Assembly: GCA_027924645.1 (NCBI GenBank)
Contig: BSBN01000140.1
Coordinates: 9,864,501 to 9,928,500 of the forward strand
Reading direction: 5' to 3'
Length of the DNA stretch: 64,000 nt
Source of the DNA: Cunninghamia lanceolata
Lineage: Eukaryota > Streptophyta > Pinopsida > Cupressales > Cupressaceae
In this document: in pieces, positions 49,000-60,871 of the stretch
Numbering within the stretch: position 1 is the first letter of the stretch
Layout of the letters: every line of letters starts with the position of its first letter
Notes under the pieces: generated by a model
Seen by the model: the letters and a program-made list of their open reading frames with translations, nothing else
Databases searched by the model: none
Told to the model about the DNA's origin: nothing
Made by a program: the position numbers and the translations under genes

Positions 49000-50533
49000 A
49001 TGGGAGGTGATAGGACCCGCACCGAGCTTGTGTCATGCGAGGAGTTCAAAGAGAATGAAACCCTCTAGCATGTCTGTTGTGAGGGAGGAGTGGCCTTGTA
49101 TTTGGAGTGCCTCCAGGGGCATGATGAGAATCTCTCCAAGAAAATTGTGTAGTCGTGAGTGGATAGATGTGTTCAGGTTGGTGGAGTTGGCTTTGAACTG
49201 TCTGAGGAAGTCATAGAGATGGCCACTAGTATGTCCACGGATGGGGTTAAGCATAAGAAGATGAGTAAGGTCTTGGACCCAGAGGGAATGGCCCTATTTC
49301 TAAAAAAGGGGAAGTTCTACATAGTTTGCAAGGTGGTATCAACAAACAGAAGCTACCCAAACCTTGGGATGATGTTTGTTATATGCTCATCAAGTACTTT
49401 ACGCTTGAAGGTAGGTTTTGTAGATTCTATCATTATCATTTCATGTTGTTAAACCATTTTAGGAGAAGCCAATTCATAAGTTTTCCATTTTATTTTCTTT
49501 CTTCCCTAGAAACCTCGGTGGAGGCGACCATTCAAAAACATGCCAAAGATCCTGATAAACCCCTCATTCTACTCCATCAAGGGCTAATTTACAAACTATA
49601 TAAATTTCACTTAGCCCTTTGTTCGCCCAATAAAATCACCGCTACCTGCGTCGATATCTCTCCTATGGTACCCAAGATAAAACCTAAATAGAGCAATCTT
49701 GTGATTATCACTAAAATTACCCTAATAAGTAGCCCCATTCCCACAAAGTGGCCAAGGCCTCTACCTCCAAGAAAAAAACCCACCACTGGGAACAGTCCCG
49801 AGGCTAAAATTATAGAACAGGTGAATCATAAGCCTTCCATCCCTAAAGTGACTTCCTTACCCACCAAGAGAAAGATGATGGAGGGCAGTGGCACCTGCAA
49901 AAGAAGATTAAGGAGGGGAAGAAAGGGGGTAGCAGTTCTAAGTATAGCGGGGACAAGCCCAAGATGAAAGTGCACAGCCTAGAGACTGATGTTGAGGGTT
50001 TTATGGGAGGGGAGGAAGGCAATGAAAACATGAAAGATGCAGAGATTAATACCATTCCCCAAGGTAAGCTCAGGGTGCCATCAACTAGGAGGTCAAGTTG
50101 GCTGGCTGCCAAACAGTCCCCTTCGCATAAGGAGCACGTGCTTTCTTCTGATTTAGATGACACTGAGGAGAGAATGAAAGGTGAAGTTAAGACTGATAAG
50201 AAGGTGGAGACTATAGATGTGGAGGCCGAGGATGATGGCCTAAATAACTTCCCTGAACTGAACATCCAAGGGGAAGAGATTGATAATTATGAAAAGATGA
50301 AAGAGGACACTGGTAAAAGAAATAATGGTAGCAAGAAAACCAAGAAAGGTAAACAGATCGAGGACCTCAACAATAGGATGATGGAGCTAGAGAAGAAATT
50401 CATAATTTTGGCTAGGTTCACTTCTAAAGTGATGCATAGGTCGATGATGATGCTGGCTATCCTACAGGATATTGAGCTCAACGTGCATGGATTTGAGAAC
50501 AAGGAGTTGAAAGAATATAATGAAATGTACTAA
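49000..50533 (+). pseudogene. Unrecognised degenerate protein-coding region
   Basis: Open in at least three linked segments. The first part (about 49159-49680, one frameshift near 49310) includes GFELSEEVIEMATSM, KPWDDVCYMLIKYFTLEGRF and HYHFMLLNHFRR, an aromatic, helical domain. Then comes a Pro/Lys-rich linker (about 49700-49900). After a second shift, 49964-50533 is acidic and Lys-rich and ends in a probable coiled coil (IEDLNNRMMELEKKFI). It might be a transposon-borne accessory protein or a LINE ORF1; no catalytic motif is visible. Stops and shifts show it is dead. Confidence 0.5.
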
Positions 50534-51559
50534 TTCCTTACTAATGACTGGAGTCAATTGTTCAATCAGCCATAGGGGCTCTTCTTTCTATCTTTTACAT
50601 TTAGTCTGTTGTCGGTCTAGTGGTGGTCTATTGTGTCTATGTTTTTTGTTGCTGGTGGTATCTCTAGTCTTAATGTTGACCTTTTTACATGCCCTTAGGG
50701 CTAATATGTAATTGGTTCAGGTCCCTTGTTTTGACCGCTTATATTATCAAAATCATTATATGTTAATTTGTTAATAGAGTAGTTTTTATGTTAAAAAATC
50801 ACTCAAAAAAATTCCTAGCATTTTGTGTATAAGAAATTTCTCTTTTTATTTTTATTTTCTTGTAACATGTTTTTGCATGCAGTTTGTTTCTTGAAGATTA
50901 AAAAAAATCCAAACTATTAACTTTGTGGTTTTGCAGGATGTGTGTAGGAGATATTGATTATATACATTTTCTATTATTGTGTTCTTTGCCTTCTTTTTCT
51001 TATTTTCTCACATTGGAAATTATAATTAAAAATTAACTCTCACATTTTAATTTAGATTAATCAATTTACATGTGTTTTTTAATCTCAAAGTGATATCTTG
51101 TGTATGCTCTCCTCTCATGCCCTTGGGCAAACTTGAGGATCAAAAACAAATATCATCTTCCAAATTTCTTTTTAGGGGGCCTGCCTTATATTTCATCATC
51201 AATGGGATGATCTTAACTCTAGCATTTTGGTAGAGTATAAAAAGTGGGGGGTGAATCGAAAGACACCCCTTTTAGGAAAGGACATTTGTTGTTCCCTTGG
51301 CTAAGCACTCAAGAACTTTATACCTTTGGATTTTGAAGGTGGAGAGTGGGTTACCCTCTTGCGCCAAGACTTTGAAAATTCCTTTTTCCATTGCATGGAC
51401 TCAGGCTTCAGGGACCTTTGGGTGTTTTGAGGATATACCCTAAAATCTTGTTAAGCCTAGATAAGAACTTTTTGACCATCCTTTTGCATGGTTCATCAGA
51501 TACTAGTTAGGCCTGAGATGACACTCACACATGTTTTTCCAAGTTGTTGAGATAGAGTT
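50534..51559. other. Spacer without a recognised gene
   Basis: T-rich sequence follows the degenerate ORF and could be its 3' region (50534-50800). Beyond that is AT-rich DNA up to the copia-2 LTR. No coding region is supported. Confidence 0.5.
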
Positions 51560-52352
51560 TGTTGCAAGTATGTGCTAATCGGTGTTGTCATTGATGTCAA
51601 CATGTTTGTGTTGTCAATAGTGTCAACTGTGCTCTTGTTTTGTTACTTGATTATGATGAGTTTGTTGCTTTATATTGTGTTGCATAAGTGTTGATGATGA
51701 TAAGAATATTGAGTATCCAAGTGCTTTTGAGAAAAGCTGGTTCATACTAAAGATAGAGTTGTGAAGATATATTTTGGCTTACATTATACTGTTTGTGATT
51801 TTGCTTCACATTTCTTATATGTTCAAGACCAGAGTATGAGATTTGGATATTATTTAGAGAAGTGTTTGAAGTTGCTAAATCTAGAATTTGGTGGTCTATA
51901 TCACTGTGTAGTAGAAGTTCTATTCACCAATTTGAAGACTGTGCCTGGTAGCATTTACAGTGTGATAGGGAGAAAGTATTTTGCTCCACTTTTCTCCCTA
52001 GTTTGGATTTTGGTCTTGTAGTTTTGGAAATATGTTTATAAGGTCCTTAGCTATCTTCATTCCAAAGGATTTGTGATTTAGTGCTTTAGAAAGCAAGTTA
52101 TTGATTAGCAAAGTTTGACAGTGTTTGTTGTGAGCAGTCTGTGATTTGTCTTCAAGTGATATTTGTTGTCTTCAATTGAGATCTATTGCAGCTAGATTTG
52201 TCAACTCCTAGGTGATTTTATGTTGTTCATGGATGTATCCTGATCATGTTCAAGGCTTATGCTTGATCTATAAGCTATGATGAAGTTCTTAGAAGCGTGT
52301 GCCCAAGTACTCTTGGTGTTTGCACAACTTTGGTCGACTTGGATACTAACTT
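51560..52352 (+). repeat. copia-2 5' LTR, part 1
   Basis: 793 bp from the TGTTGCAAG start to the gypsy-3 junction. Open frames here are not supported as genes. Confidence 0.75.
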
Positions 52353-53666
52353 TGCAAAAGAAAACAAAATTGCAGAAACAGAAAGACTAATCTACTTCAG
52401 AATGGTAAACTAAAAATAGAAAAGAAAATACAGAGATGATCAAACTGCTGTACTTTATTTCTATTCAAAAATTTTGATTACATCAAAATGCTTCACACAC
52501 CAAAATTCACTTCTTCGATTCTTCTTCTGCTGAACTCCTCTACAGAAAGAATGCTACATTTTATATCTCTGCTCATGTCCGTTACAGGATGGTTCAACTA
52601 CCAGATGGTTCATATTCTAACTGCCCGTTCAGTTCTGTGGTAATGGCAAGATATCTGGACTTTCACATTCATGAGAACTTTTAGTCCCACATGCACCTGT
52701 TCAAGTCAGCCACTGCGGTTTATATATCCGTCGGCTTAGTAAACTCTTGTCGGCACTTTTGCCGCTGATGACCCCTATCTACCCCCATCGGCACAACTCA
52801 AACTATCGGCACAACCACAACCATGCACTCTGATAGTCCCTTGTCTCACCGATACCAAGTCTTCACCCTCCGTCGGTGTGACCACTGTGCATCAGCCTAA
52901 AGCCTTAAAGCTACGCCTATAGAAGTCCTTGCCCCGACGTCCAACTCCATCGGAGTAACACATAGCAGTCAAAGTGACTTTCACAGCCATCACCGATAGT
53001 GATTCTCATGCCGATGACAAGCCTCGACAACACTTCATCGGACAGACAATTAATATCGGAGTGACACCCACATCCTTCACCGATAGTGATTCTCATGCCG
53101 ATGGCCTTCACCAACCTTTACCACTCTATCGGTATAACACCAAGCGATCGGAGACACAACCACAGGCTCTGCCGATGACCACCCTTATGCCGATGGACAT
53201 CACACATCGGTAAGACCTGCCTCCATCAGTGGAACGTTCTCCTTGCTTGCCGATATCCATTATCTTCCCGATGGTTAGTGCCATCAGCCAGACCTGTGTC
53301 TTCGGCCTAACCTTATGATCTCCTCCCGATAGGCATCTCACTCTGATAAACCCACTACTCCATTCGCTGGACCATTGAACCTCAACAGTGGTTCAAATGC
53401 AAGGTTCAATAGTGAGGTTCAACCTCAAACAAAATGATCGGCGATTTCAACTCCACTACACAAAAAGAATGAACCCGTTGAACCATTGAACTTCAACAGT
53501 GAGGTTCAATCACAAGGTTCAATGAAATGGTTCAACTATTGATCAAAATGCCGAGCACCTTCAAAATGCTCGAAAAACTCCAAAAACAAAAACACAAACT
53601 GCAAACTAAAAATTGACAAACCAAAAACTATGTACGGCTACATTGAGCCTTGGTGGTCCTGCACCA
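52353..53666 (-). repeat. gypsy-3 3' LTR (apparently truncated)
   Basis: Sense start TGGTGCAGG at 53666; ends at TTTTGCA (52353). A minus-strand TATA box (GATATAAAATG) lies near 52557-52567. The central 600 bp are packed with CCGAT/ATCGG-type motifs. The left junction has TTTGC in common with the other LTR at the corresponding point, which would fit a microhomology deletion. Confidence 0.85.
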
Positions 53667-53680
53667 TACTCCCCCTGTGC
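53667..53680 (-). promoter_or_regulatory. gypsy-3 polypurine tract
   Basis: On the minus strand GCACAGGGGGAGTA abuts the 3' LTR and starts 9 bp after the pol stop codon (53690-53692). Confidence 0.85.
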
Positions 53681-53689
53681 GGAAAGAAA

Positions 53690-56600
53690 CTAAGTCACCT
53701 CTGGTGACAATGAGGCAAAGTCAATGCCCCTCTTTTTGAATTCTGACTCTGCAACCCAGGTAGCTTCTGCTTCAGGCAACTGCTTCCATTTTACCAAATG
53801 CTCCATGTAGACACCATGTCTGGTTTGCTTCTGTACTCTTGAATCCAGTATTTTCTCTGCCTACAGTTTGAGTTTTAGTGGCAAAGTCACATCTTTTGCT
53901 ATCTGTTCCTTCTCTGAAATGGATCCATTTGCTGCTGACTGAGGACCCCTATATTGCACCAGGTCTTGGACATTAAACACTGGTGAGATTGCCACATCTT
54001 CTGGTAATTCAATTCTGTATGCATTGTTACCATACTTGTTCAGGATTCTGCAAGGACCAATTCTCCTCACCTGTAGTTTGGTTGGCGTGCCTTTCTGCAT
54101 TCTGGCTTTGTTCAAGTGTACCATAACTAGATCACCAACCTCAAACTGAATATCCCTTCTGTGGGCATCTACTCTATCCTTGATCTTCTGTGTGTTCTCT
54201 GTCAAGGTTTTCTTCACCTGCTCATGCACTTCTTTCATGGATTGTGCAAAATCCTCTGCATGTCCACTTCTGTTCTCCATGTTTCCCATATTTCTGAGCT
54301 CACATATAGCTCTAGGATGCATTCCATAGACTATTTCAAATGGACTCTTACCAATAGTCCTATTCACACTGTCATTATAGGCAAATTCTGCCTGATGAAT
54401 GACAAGATCCCAACTCTGTCCATATTCTTTGGTTATACACCTTAACAGGTTGCCCAATGTCTTGTTTGCCACCTCTGTCTGACCATCTGTCTGTGGGTGA
54501 TATGCTAAACTGAATAACAAATTTGTCCCCAATCTCTGCCACAATGTTTTCCAGAAATGCCCCATGAATTTAGCATCTCTGTCAGACACAATGCTTGCTG
54601 GAAGTCCATGAATTCTGATCACTTCTCTGAAAAACAAGTGTGCTATATGACTGGCATCATGAGTCACTTTGCAGGGAATGAAATGACTCATCTTGCTAAA
54701 CCTGTCCACAAATACATATATGCTATCATAACTAGTCTTAGTCTTAGGCAAACCAACTACAAAATCCATACTTACACATTCCCATGGTCTGGAAGGAATG
54801 GGTAAGGGTTGGTACAGTCCTGCATTTGAAGTGGTTCCCTTGGCCTTCTGACATATGATACACTGCTCTACATACTTTCTGATGTCTTTGTGTATCCTTG
54901 GCCAATAATAGAACCTTTGGACTAGTTCCAGTGTCTTATTCAGACCAAAATGGCCACTCAGACTACCATTGTGCTTCTCCTGTATTAGATTTTCTCTCAT
55001 AGATCCTCTTGGCACACATAATTGTCCACCTTTGAATAGCAATCCCTGCTGTAAGGTGAAATCTGCAAACTCACTGTGAAAGTGATTCTTAAAATCTTGA
55101 CATACCTTGTATGCCTCAACAAAATCTTCATCATCTTGGTAAAGATTCTTGAAATCTTCAATTCCAATGCTCTTCAACTGCACTTCCTGCACTGTGAGCA
55201 ATCTTCTACTCAAAGCATCTACAACTCTGTTCAGCTATCCCTTCTTATGCTTAATTGTAAAGGTATAAGATTGCAGGTACTCCATCCATTTGATATGCTT
55301 TCTGCTTAACTTATCCTGTGAGTTTAGAAAACTCAGAGCTTGGTTATCTATGTAGACAACAAATTCTTTAGGCAGGAGATAATGTCTCCACTTCCTCAAT
55401 GCTTGGACTAGAGCATACAACTCTAAGTCATACGAAGAGTACTTACTCTTTGCTTCATTCAGCCTCTCATTGAAAAAGGCTACAGGTCTGTTTTCCTGAT
55501 TTAGCACTGCTCCTACAGCTATATTACTTGCATCACATTCAATAGTAAATAGCTTATCAAAACTGGGCAACAACAAAATAGGTTGTGTTGCTACCTCTTT
55601 CTTCAATCTTTCAAAACTTCTATCTGCAGCTGGTGTCCATCTGAATTTTGCTTTCATTCCACCCTTAATTGTATCCAACATGGGTGCACATATTCCACTA
55701 AAATTTCTGATAAACTTTCTGTAAAACTGGGCTAAGCCATGAAAACTTCTCACCTCTGTGGCTGCTCTGGGAGTAGGCCAGCTCAATATGGCTTCTACTT
55801 TGGACTTGTCCATCTTCAACTCTCCCTGGGACACCACAAAACCAAGGTATACCAATTCCTGCTTCATGAATTCACACTTCTCTAGATTGATGGTTAGTTG
55901 TTCATCATGTAATTTTTGCAAAACAGTATTTACATGTTCTAGATGTTCTTCCTTGGTCTGACTAAAAATTAGAATATCATCTAGAAAAACAACAACAAAT
56001 TTACCAATGTAATCCTTTAGGACTTCATTCATGAGTCTCATAAAGGTACTGGGTGCATTTGATAGAGCAAATGGCATAACAAGCCATTCATACAGTCCTT
56101 CTGTGGTCTTGAAGGCTGTCTTCCACTTGTCTCCTTCCTTGATTCTTATTTGGTGGTAACCACTCTTCAGGTCTATCTTGGTGAAATACTTTGCTTTTCC
56201 AATACAGTCCATGAGATCTTCAATTCTGGGAATTGGGAATCTATACCTTATAGTTATCTTGTTTATGGCTCTGGCATCTGTGCATAATCTCCATGATCCT
56301 CCTTTCTTGGGTGCCAATACTGTGGGCACAGCACAAGGACTAATACTCTTCCTGATCAATCCTTGATCTAGCAACTCCTGCACTTGCCTGGAAATCTCTT
56401 TGTGCTGATCTGGAGTCATCTTGTAAGGTGCCTTGTTTGGCAAAGATGCCCCTGGAATCAGGTCTATCTGATGGCTTATTGCTCTCTGTGGAGGCAATGT
56501 GGCTGGTGTACCATCACTGATTATGCCTTTATACTTCTCCAGTATAGGCTGCATTTCTTTGGGAATCTCTGTCTTCTTATCCTGCTATCCTTCTTTTGGT

Positions 56601-58321
56601 TTTACTATGATGGCATAACCAATACCATCTTCCTTAAGAGTATTCAGAAACTCTTTTCCACTCACAACCAAAATATTAGGACTCTTTGTTTGAACTGCAT
56701 CTTCATCTTCCAATGACTAAATTTTATAGGTGACACCATCCTTCTGAAAAGAATAGGCATTCTTCTCTCCATCATGTACTGCTTTTCGGTCATACTGCCA
56801 TGGTCTGCCCAATAAGAGATGGCATGCATCCATGGGTAGTATATCACATAATACCTTATCCTTATAGCCACCTATACTAAACTCTACCCAACTTTGTTCA
56901 TTCACTACCACATGTTGACCCTTATTCAACCATGTGACTCTATATGGGTTTGCATGAGTAATTCTTTTCAAATTCAGTTTCTTAACTGCTTCATCAGAAA
57001 TAATATTATCAGTAGATCCTGAGTCTATGATAATTTTACATACCTTATTCAAAATCTTGCACTTGATTCTGAATAGTGCTCTCCTCTGGCTTGGTTCAGA
57101 CTTTACTGGTTCCTTCATCAAGGTTCTCCTTATCATCAGGTTCTCTCCATCTTCTGAGTTCAGATTGACCTCAGGTAACTGGCTGCTGGATGCATTGTCT
57201 TGGACATAGTGATTCCTCTTATCACCTCCTTGAGAAGAGGATGTGGTCTTTTCTAGACACCTATATGCTGGATGACCTAGATTGCCACACTTGTAACACT
57301 TCATGTTGGTGAAATAGGATCCTCTGCCTGATCCTCCTGACCTTCCTCTGTTAGATCCTCTTCCTCTGTGGTTTCCTCTACCACTTGACTCCCCACTCTG
57401 CTCTGTGAGTTTGGATTCTGCTTGGGATCTATTGTCAGCATTCCTTCCACCAAAACCTCCTCTGTGTCCTTTGTTATCTCTGCCTCTTCCTCTTCCTCTG
57501 CTATTTGAGTCTTGTTTCCTCTTGTTCTTTTCCTCCAGTTTCAGTGCCAGCTGATAGCATTTTTGCACTGTGGTAGGGCACAACAAACTGATTTCTTCTT
57601 GTATATTCCACTTCAGACCATTAAGGTACCTTGCTACCTTTATGCTTTCATCCTCCATTACTTTGGACCTTAAGCATAGCGTTTGGAATTCCTCAGTGTA
57701 TGCACTGACATCTAATTCCTTTTGTCTCAGATTCTGTCTCTTCCTGTGCAGCTGTATTTCATAATCTTTTGGCATATATGCTTCTTTAATTTTAGCTACC
57801 ATTCCCTTCCAAGTAGCTATGGGCTTCTTATCTTCTTTTGCTCTTTCAGTCTGCACAAATTTCCACCAGGTTAAGGCAGCTCCCCTGAGTCTAGATTTGG
57901 CCACCTTTACTTTCTGTGCCTCGCTTACACCATCACATTCAAAGTGATTTTCAAGTCCTTCTATCCACTCCATGACCAAATCTGCGTCCATTTTCCCACT
58001 GAAAAGTGGTACTCCTTCCAATGTTTTACCACTCATTGCTTTCAAAGCTTTCAAGAATGGTTCTTCTTCCAACTTAGGATCAGGTGTGGGCTCTTCATCT
58101 TCTACAGATACACCTTTTCCCTTATCCTCAGAATATTTAACTCTCTGGCTAACTTCTTTAGTCTTTTGCAACATTAAGCCTAGCTTACTCTCCATTTTTG
58201 CTAGTCTTTCTTGTAGGAGTCTATTCTCCTCCTCTTGATCTTCAACTTTCTTTGCTAATTCTGCATTAGTCACCATTTTCTTGGATGAACCTACAGACTC
58301 ACTTGAACTTGGTGATGACAT
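53690..58321 (-). pseudogene. gypsy-3 gag-pol with chromodomain, four TAG stops
   Basis: One frame of 1544 codons from ATG 58321 to TAG 53690, no frameshift. Gag begins Ser-rich with a coiled coil, then a retrotransposon gag core (ALTWWKFVQTE), an Arg/Gly-rich stretch and a CCHC knuckle (CYKCGNLGHPAYRC, about 57256-57299). Protease has IIDSGSTDNII; RT has APKKGGSWRLCTDARAINK, GYHQI and FLDD (about 55985); RNase H has IECDASNIAVGAVLNQ; integrase has the H-H-C-C finger, MDFVVGLP, VSDRDAKF and HPQTDGQTE. The C terminus (53695-53857) is a clear chromodomain: YMEHLVKWKQLPEAEATWV. Four in-frame TAGs lie after protease, before RT, near the RNase H end (after KHKKG) and before the chromodomain. It is closest to the Reina/CRM-type chromoviruses by motif. 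Confidence 0.95.
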
Positions 58322-58363
58322 ACAGCTCTTCTATTCCTATCTAGGAATAACCCAAATCTTACA

Positions 58364-58375
58364 GCTCTGATACCA
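58364..58375 (-). other. gypsy-3 primer-binding site
   Basis: On the minus strand TGGTATCAGAGC, an exact initiator-Met match, 43 bp upstream of the gag ATG and preceded by CTACCA then AAT, the usual LTR end plus spacer. Confidence 0.93.
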
Positions 58376-58377
58376 AT

Positions 58378-60169
58378 TTGGTAGGGAGGACTCTAGGCTG
58401 CTTGCTATGCATCCTGTAGGTGTACAAGACTATTTGACAACACTAGCCTTCCTACCAATTCAAAGTGCTAAAAGACATACTCTTTGCAGAGATGGAAAAC
58501 TCTACTTTTCTACTTGGTGTGGGATACATACCTTGTCCTCACTGCCTCCAAGATACTGCCTCAATGGCACATAACTTTCTGAGCCCATTGCCCACCCTTC
58601 TCACTCTGTTCAAGGGTCTGGACAACTTGGTGCTCACTTTCCTTCTCTCTATTTTTCCACCCCTGCAAATCTATTTTTCCTACTTGTTTATCTAGCCGGA
58701 CTCCTCACTGAGCTCACCTAGAACAAGCATGCATTGCCTCTAACCAGTGATCCGACCACCCCACAAAAGAAAAACAAACAAAGAGCATGGCTCTGTTTGA
58801 TGACCTCCATACTGTACAATGGGATTTGAAGGATCATCAAAATAGAGTCATGGTTTGCAAAAGAAAACAAAATTGCAGAAACAGAAAGACTAATCTACTT
58901 TAGAATGGTAAATTGAAAATAGAAAAGAAAATACATAGATGATCAAACTGCTGTACTTTATTTCTATTCAAAAATTCTGATTACATCAAAATGCTTCACA
59001 CACCAAAATTCACTTCTTCGATTCTTCTTCTGCTGAACTCCTCTATAGAAAGAATGCTACATTTTATATCTCTGCTCATGTCCATTATAGGATGGTTCAA
59101 CTACCAGACGGTTCATATTCTAACTGCCCGTTTAGTTCTGTGGTAACGGCAAGATATCTGGACTTTCGCATTCATAAGAACTTTTAGTCCCACATGCACC
59201 CGTTCAAGTCAGCCACTACGGTTTATATATCTGTCGGCTTAGTAAACTCTTGTCGGCACTTTTGCCGCCGACGACCCCTGTCTACCCCCATCGGCACAAC
59301 TCAAACTGTCAGCACAACCACAACCATGCACTCCGATAGTCCCTTGTCTCACCGATACCAAGTCTTCACCCTCCGTCGGCATGACCACTGTGCATCGGCC
59401 TAAAGCCTTAAAGCTACGCCGATAGAAGTCCTTGCCCCGACGTCCAACTCCATCGGAGTAACACATAGCAGTCGGAGTGACTTTCACAGCCATCGCCGAT
59501 AGTGATTCTCATGCCGATGACAAGCCTCGGCAACACTTCATCGGACAGACAATTAATATCGGAGTGACACCCACATCCTTCACCGATAGTGATTCTCATG
59601 CCGATGGCCTTCACCAACCTTTACCACTCCATCGGTATAACACCAAGCGATCGAAGACACAACCACAGGCTCCGCCGATGACCACCCTCATGCCGATGGA
59701 CATTACACATCGGTAAGACCTGCCTCCATCGGTGGAACATTCTCCTTGCTTGCCGATATCCATTATCTTCTTGATGGTTAGTGCCATTGGCCAGACCTAT
59801 GTCTTCGGCCTAACCTTCCGATCTCCTCCCGATAGGCATCTCACTCCGATAAACCCACTACTCCATTCGCTGGACCATTGAACCTCAACAGCAGTTCAAA
59901 CACAAGGTTCAATAGTGAGGTTCAACCTCAAACAAAATGATCGGCGATTTCAACTCCACTACACAAAAAGAATGAACCCGTTGAACCATTGAACTTCAAT
60001 AGTGAGGTTCAATCACAAGGTTTAACAAAATGGTTCAACTATTGATCAAAATGCTGAACACCTTCAAAATTCTTGAAAAACTCCAAAAACAAAAACACAA
60101 ACTGCAAACTAAAAATTGACAAACCAAAAACTATGTACGGCTGCATTGAGCCTTGGTGCTCCTGCACCA
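58378..60169 (-). repeat. gypsy-3 5' LTR (1792 bp inferred; 1314 bp matched)
   Basis: Sense start TGGTGCAGG (60169) and inferred sense end CCTACCA (58378) give TGGT...ACCA inverted ends. Only 58856-60169 has a counterpart in the 3' LTR. TATA box on the minus strand near 59060-59070. About 30 CCGA or TCGG tetramers occur between 59220 and 59945, including two copies of CACCGATAGTGATTCTCATG (one with GCC at the start). Confidence 0.75.
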
Positions 60170-60810
60170 AAGACCTAATTTAAATCATGTATGTTTGCTG
60201 ACTTTAGAAATTGTTCCAAAGGTTGTAAATTGTATTTCTAACCTTGATGTATGTTCCAATGTTGATGACTAGTATAAATAAATGTAATGAATTCATGTGT
60301 TGAAGGTAGGGGATGCAAAGATGTGAAAATGAGAGTGTTTGTGTTGTAAGGGTAGCGAAGGTGATACATATTGTGCTTCAATGGAACTGAACTTAGGCAT
60401 GTTGTAGATGCTATTATATTATTTCATGGCAGTGAGCTACCCCTCCTAGCAGTGATCCAACCCTCGACAGTGAGCCACCCCATGGAAATGAGCCCTATTT
60501 GTAGTGATCATTTCTTTGGACAGCGAGTCCTTGGGCAGTGAGATTCTTTTGTTATTCAATATTGTTACTATATTATATTGTGAGCTAACACTCACCATGG
60601 TTTCTCCCTTTTAGGATTTTGCATGTAAAAATCTAGTGTTTATATGTGTATGATGTTGATGTGTTTAAGTTTTGTTTCTACACTTCATGTTTAATCTTCA
60701 TAATAGATTAAGTGATTAAAGTAAGTGAATGTGAATGTGATCTTGTTTAAGAGAAGTTAAAATTTTTATACAACTGATTCACCCCACCTCTCAGTTGTCT
60801 TATGCCTTCA
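60170..60810 (+). repeat. copia-2 5' LTR, part 2
   Basis: Resumes the LTR after gypsy-3. TATA box AGTATAAATAAAT at about 60271-60283. Terminal hairpin ACAACTGA/TCAGTTGT (60770-60798) with loop TTCACCCCACCTC, as in copia-1. Ends CTTCA at 60810. Confidence 0.85.
60427..60552 (+). repeat. Degenerate CAGTGAGCC array in the copia-2 LTR
   Basis: About seven copies of a 17-20-bp unit near CAGTGAGYCACCCC (for example GGCAGTGAGCTACCCC, ACAGTGAGCCACCCC, ACAGCGAGTCC), downstream of the TATA box, so transcribed. Confidence 0.65.
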
Positions 60811-60815
60811 AAATT

Positions 60816-60830
60816 TGGTATTAGAGCAGG
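60816..60830 (+). other. copia-2 primer-binding site
   Basis: TGGTATTAGAGCAGG matches the initiator-Met primer site with one C-to-T change; five bases after the LTR end. Confidence 0.88.
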
Positions 60831-60871
60831 GTTCCTTGGAAGAAAGCCTAACAGCTTCGGGAAGATCTGGG

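Larger units (their letters stand above)
52353..60169 (-). mobile_element. gypsy-3: chromovirus with one shortened LTR
   Basis: Minus-strand Ty3/gypsy element inserted in the copia-2 LTR. Repeats of exactly 1314 bp match at 52353-53666 and 58856-60169 (about 3% different by eye). The primer site, however, is at 58364-58375, beside a CA-type end, so the full 5' LTR is probably 58378-60169 (1792 bp) and the 3' LTR has lost its last 478 bp. Flanking pentamers AACTT and AAGAC do not match, as expected if one edge is deleted. Confidence 0.85.

Noticed and set aside
52917..53213. Frames in the gypsy-3 LTR repeated near 59414-59716
   Set aside because: LTR duplication of the CCGAT-rich segment. The apparent protein repeat follows from the DNA motif array.
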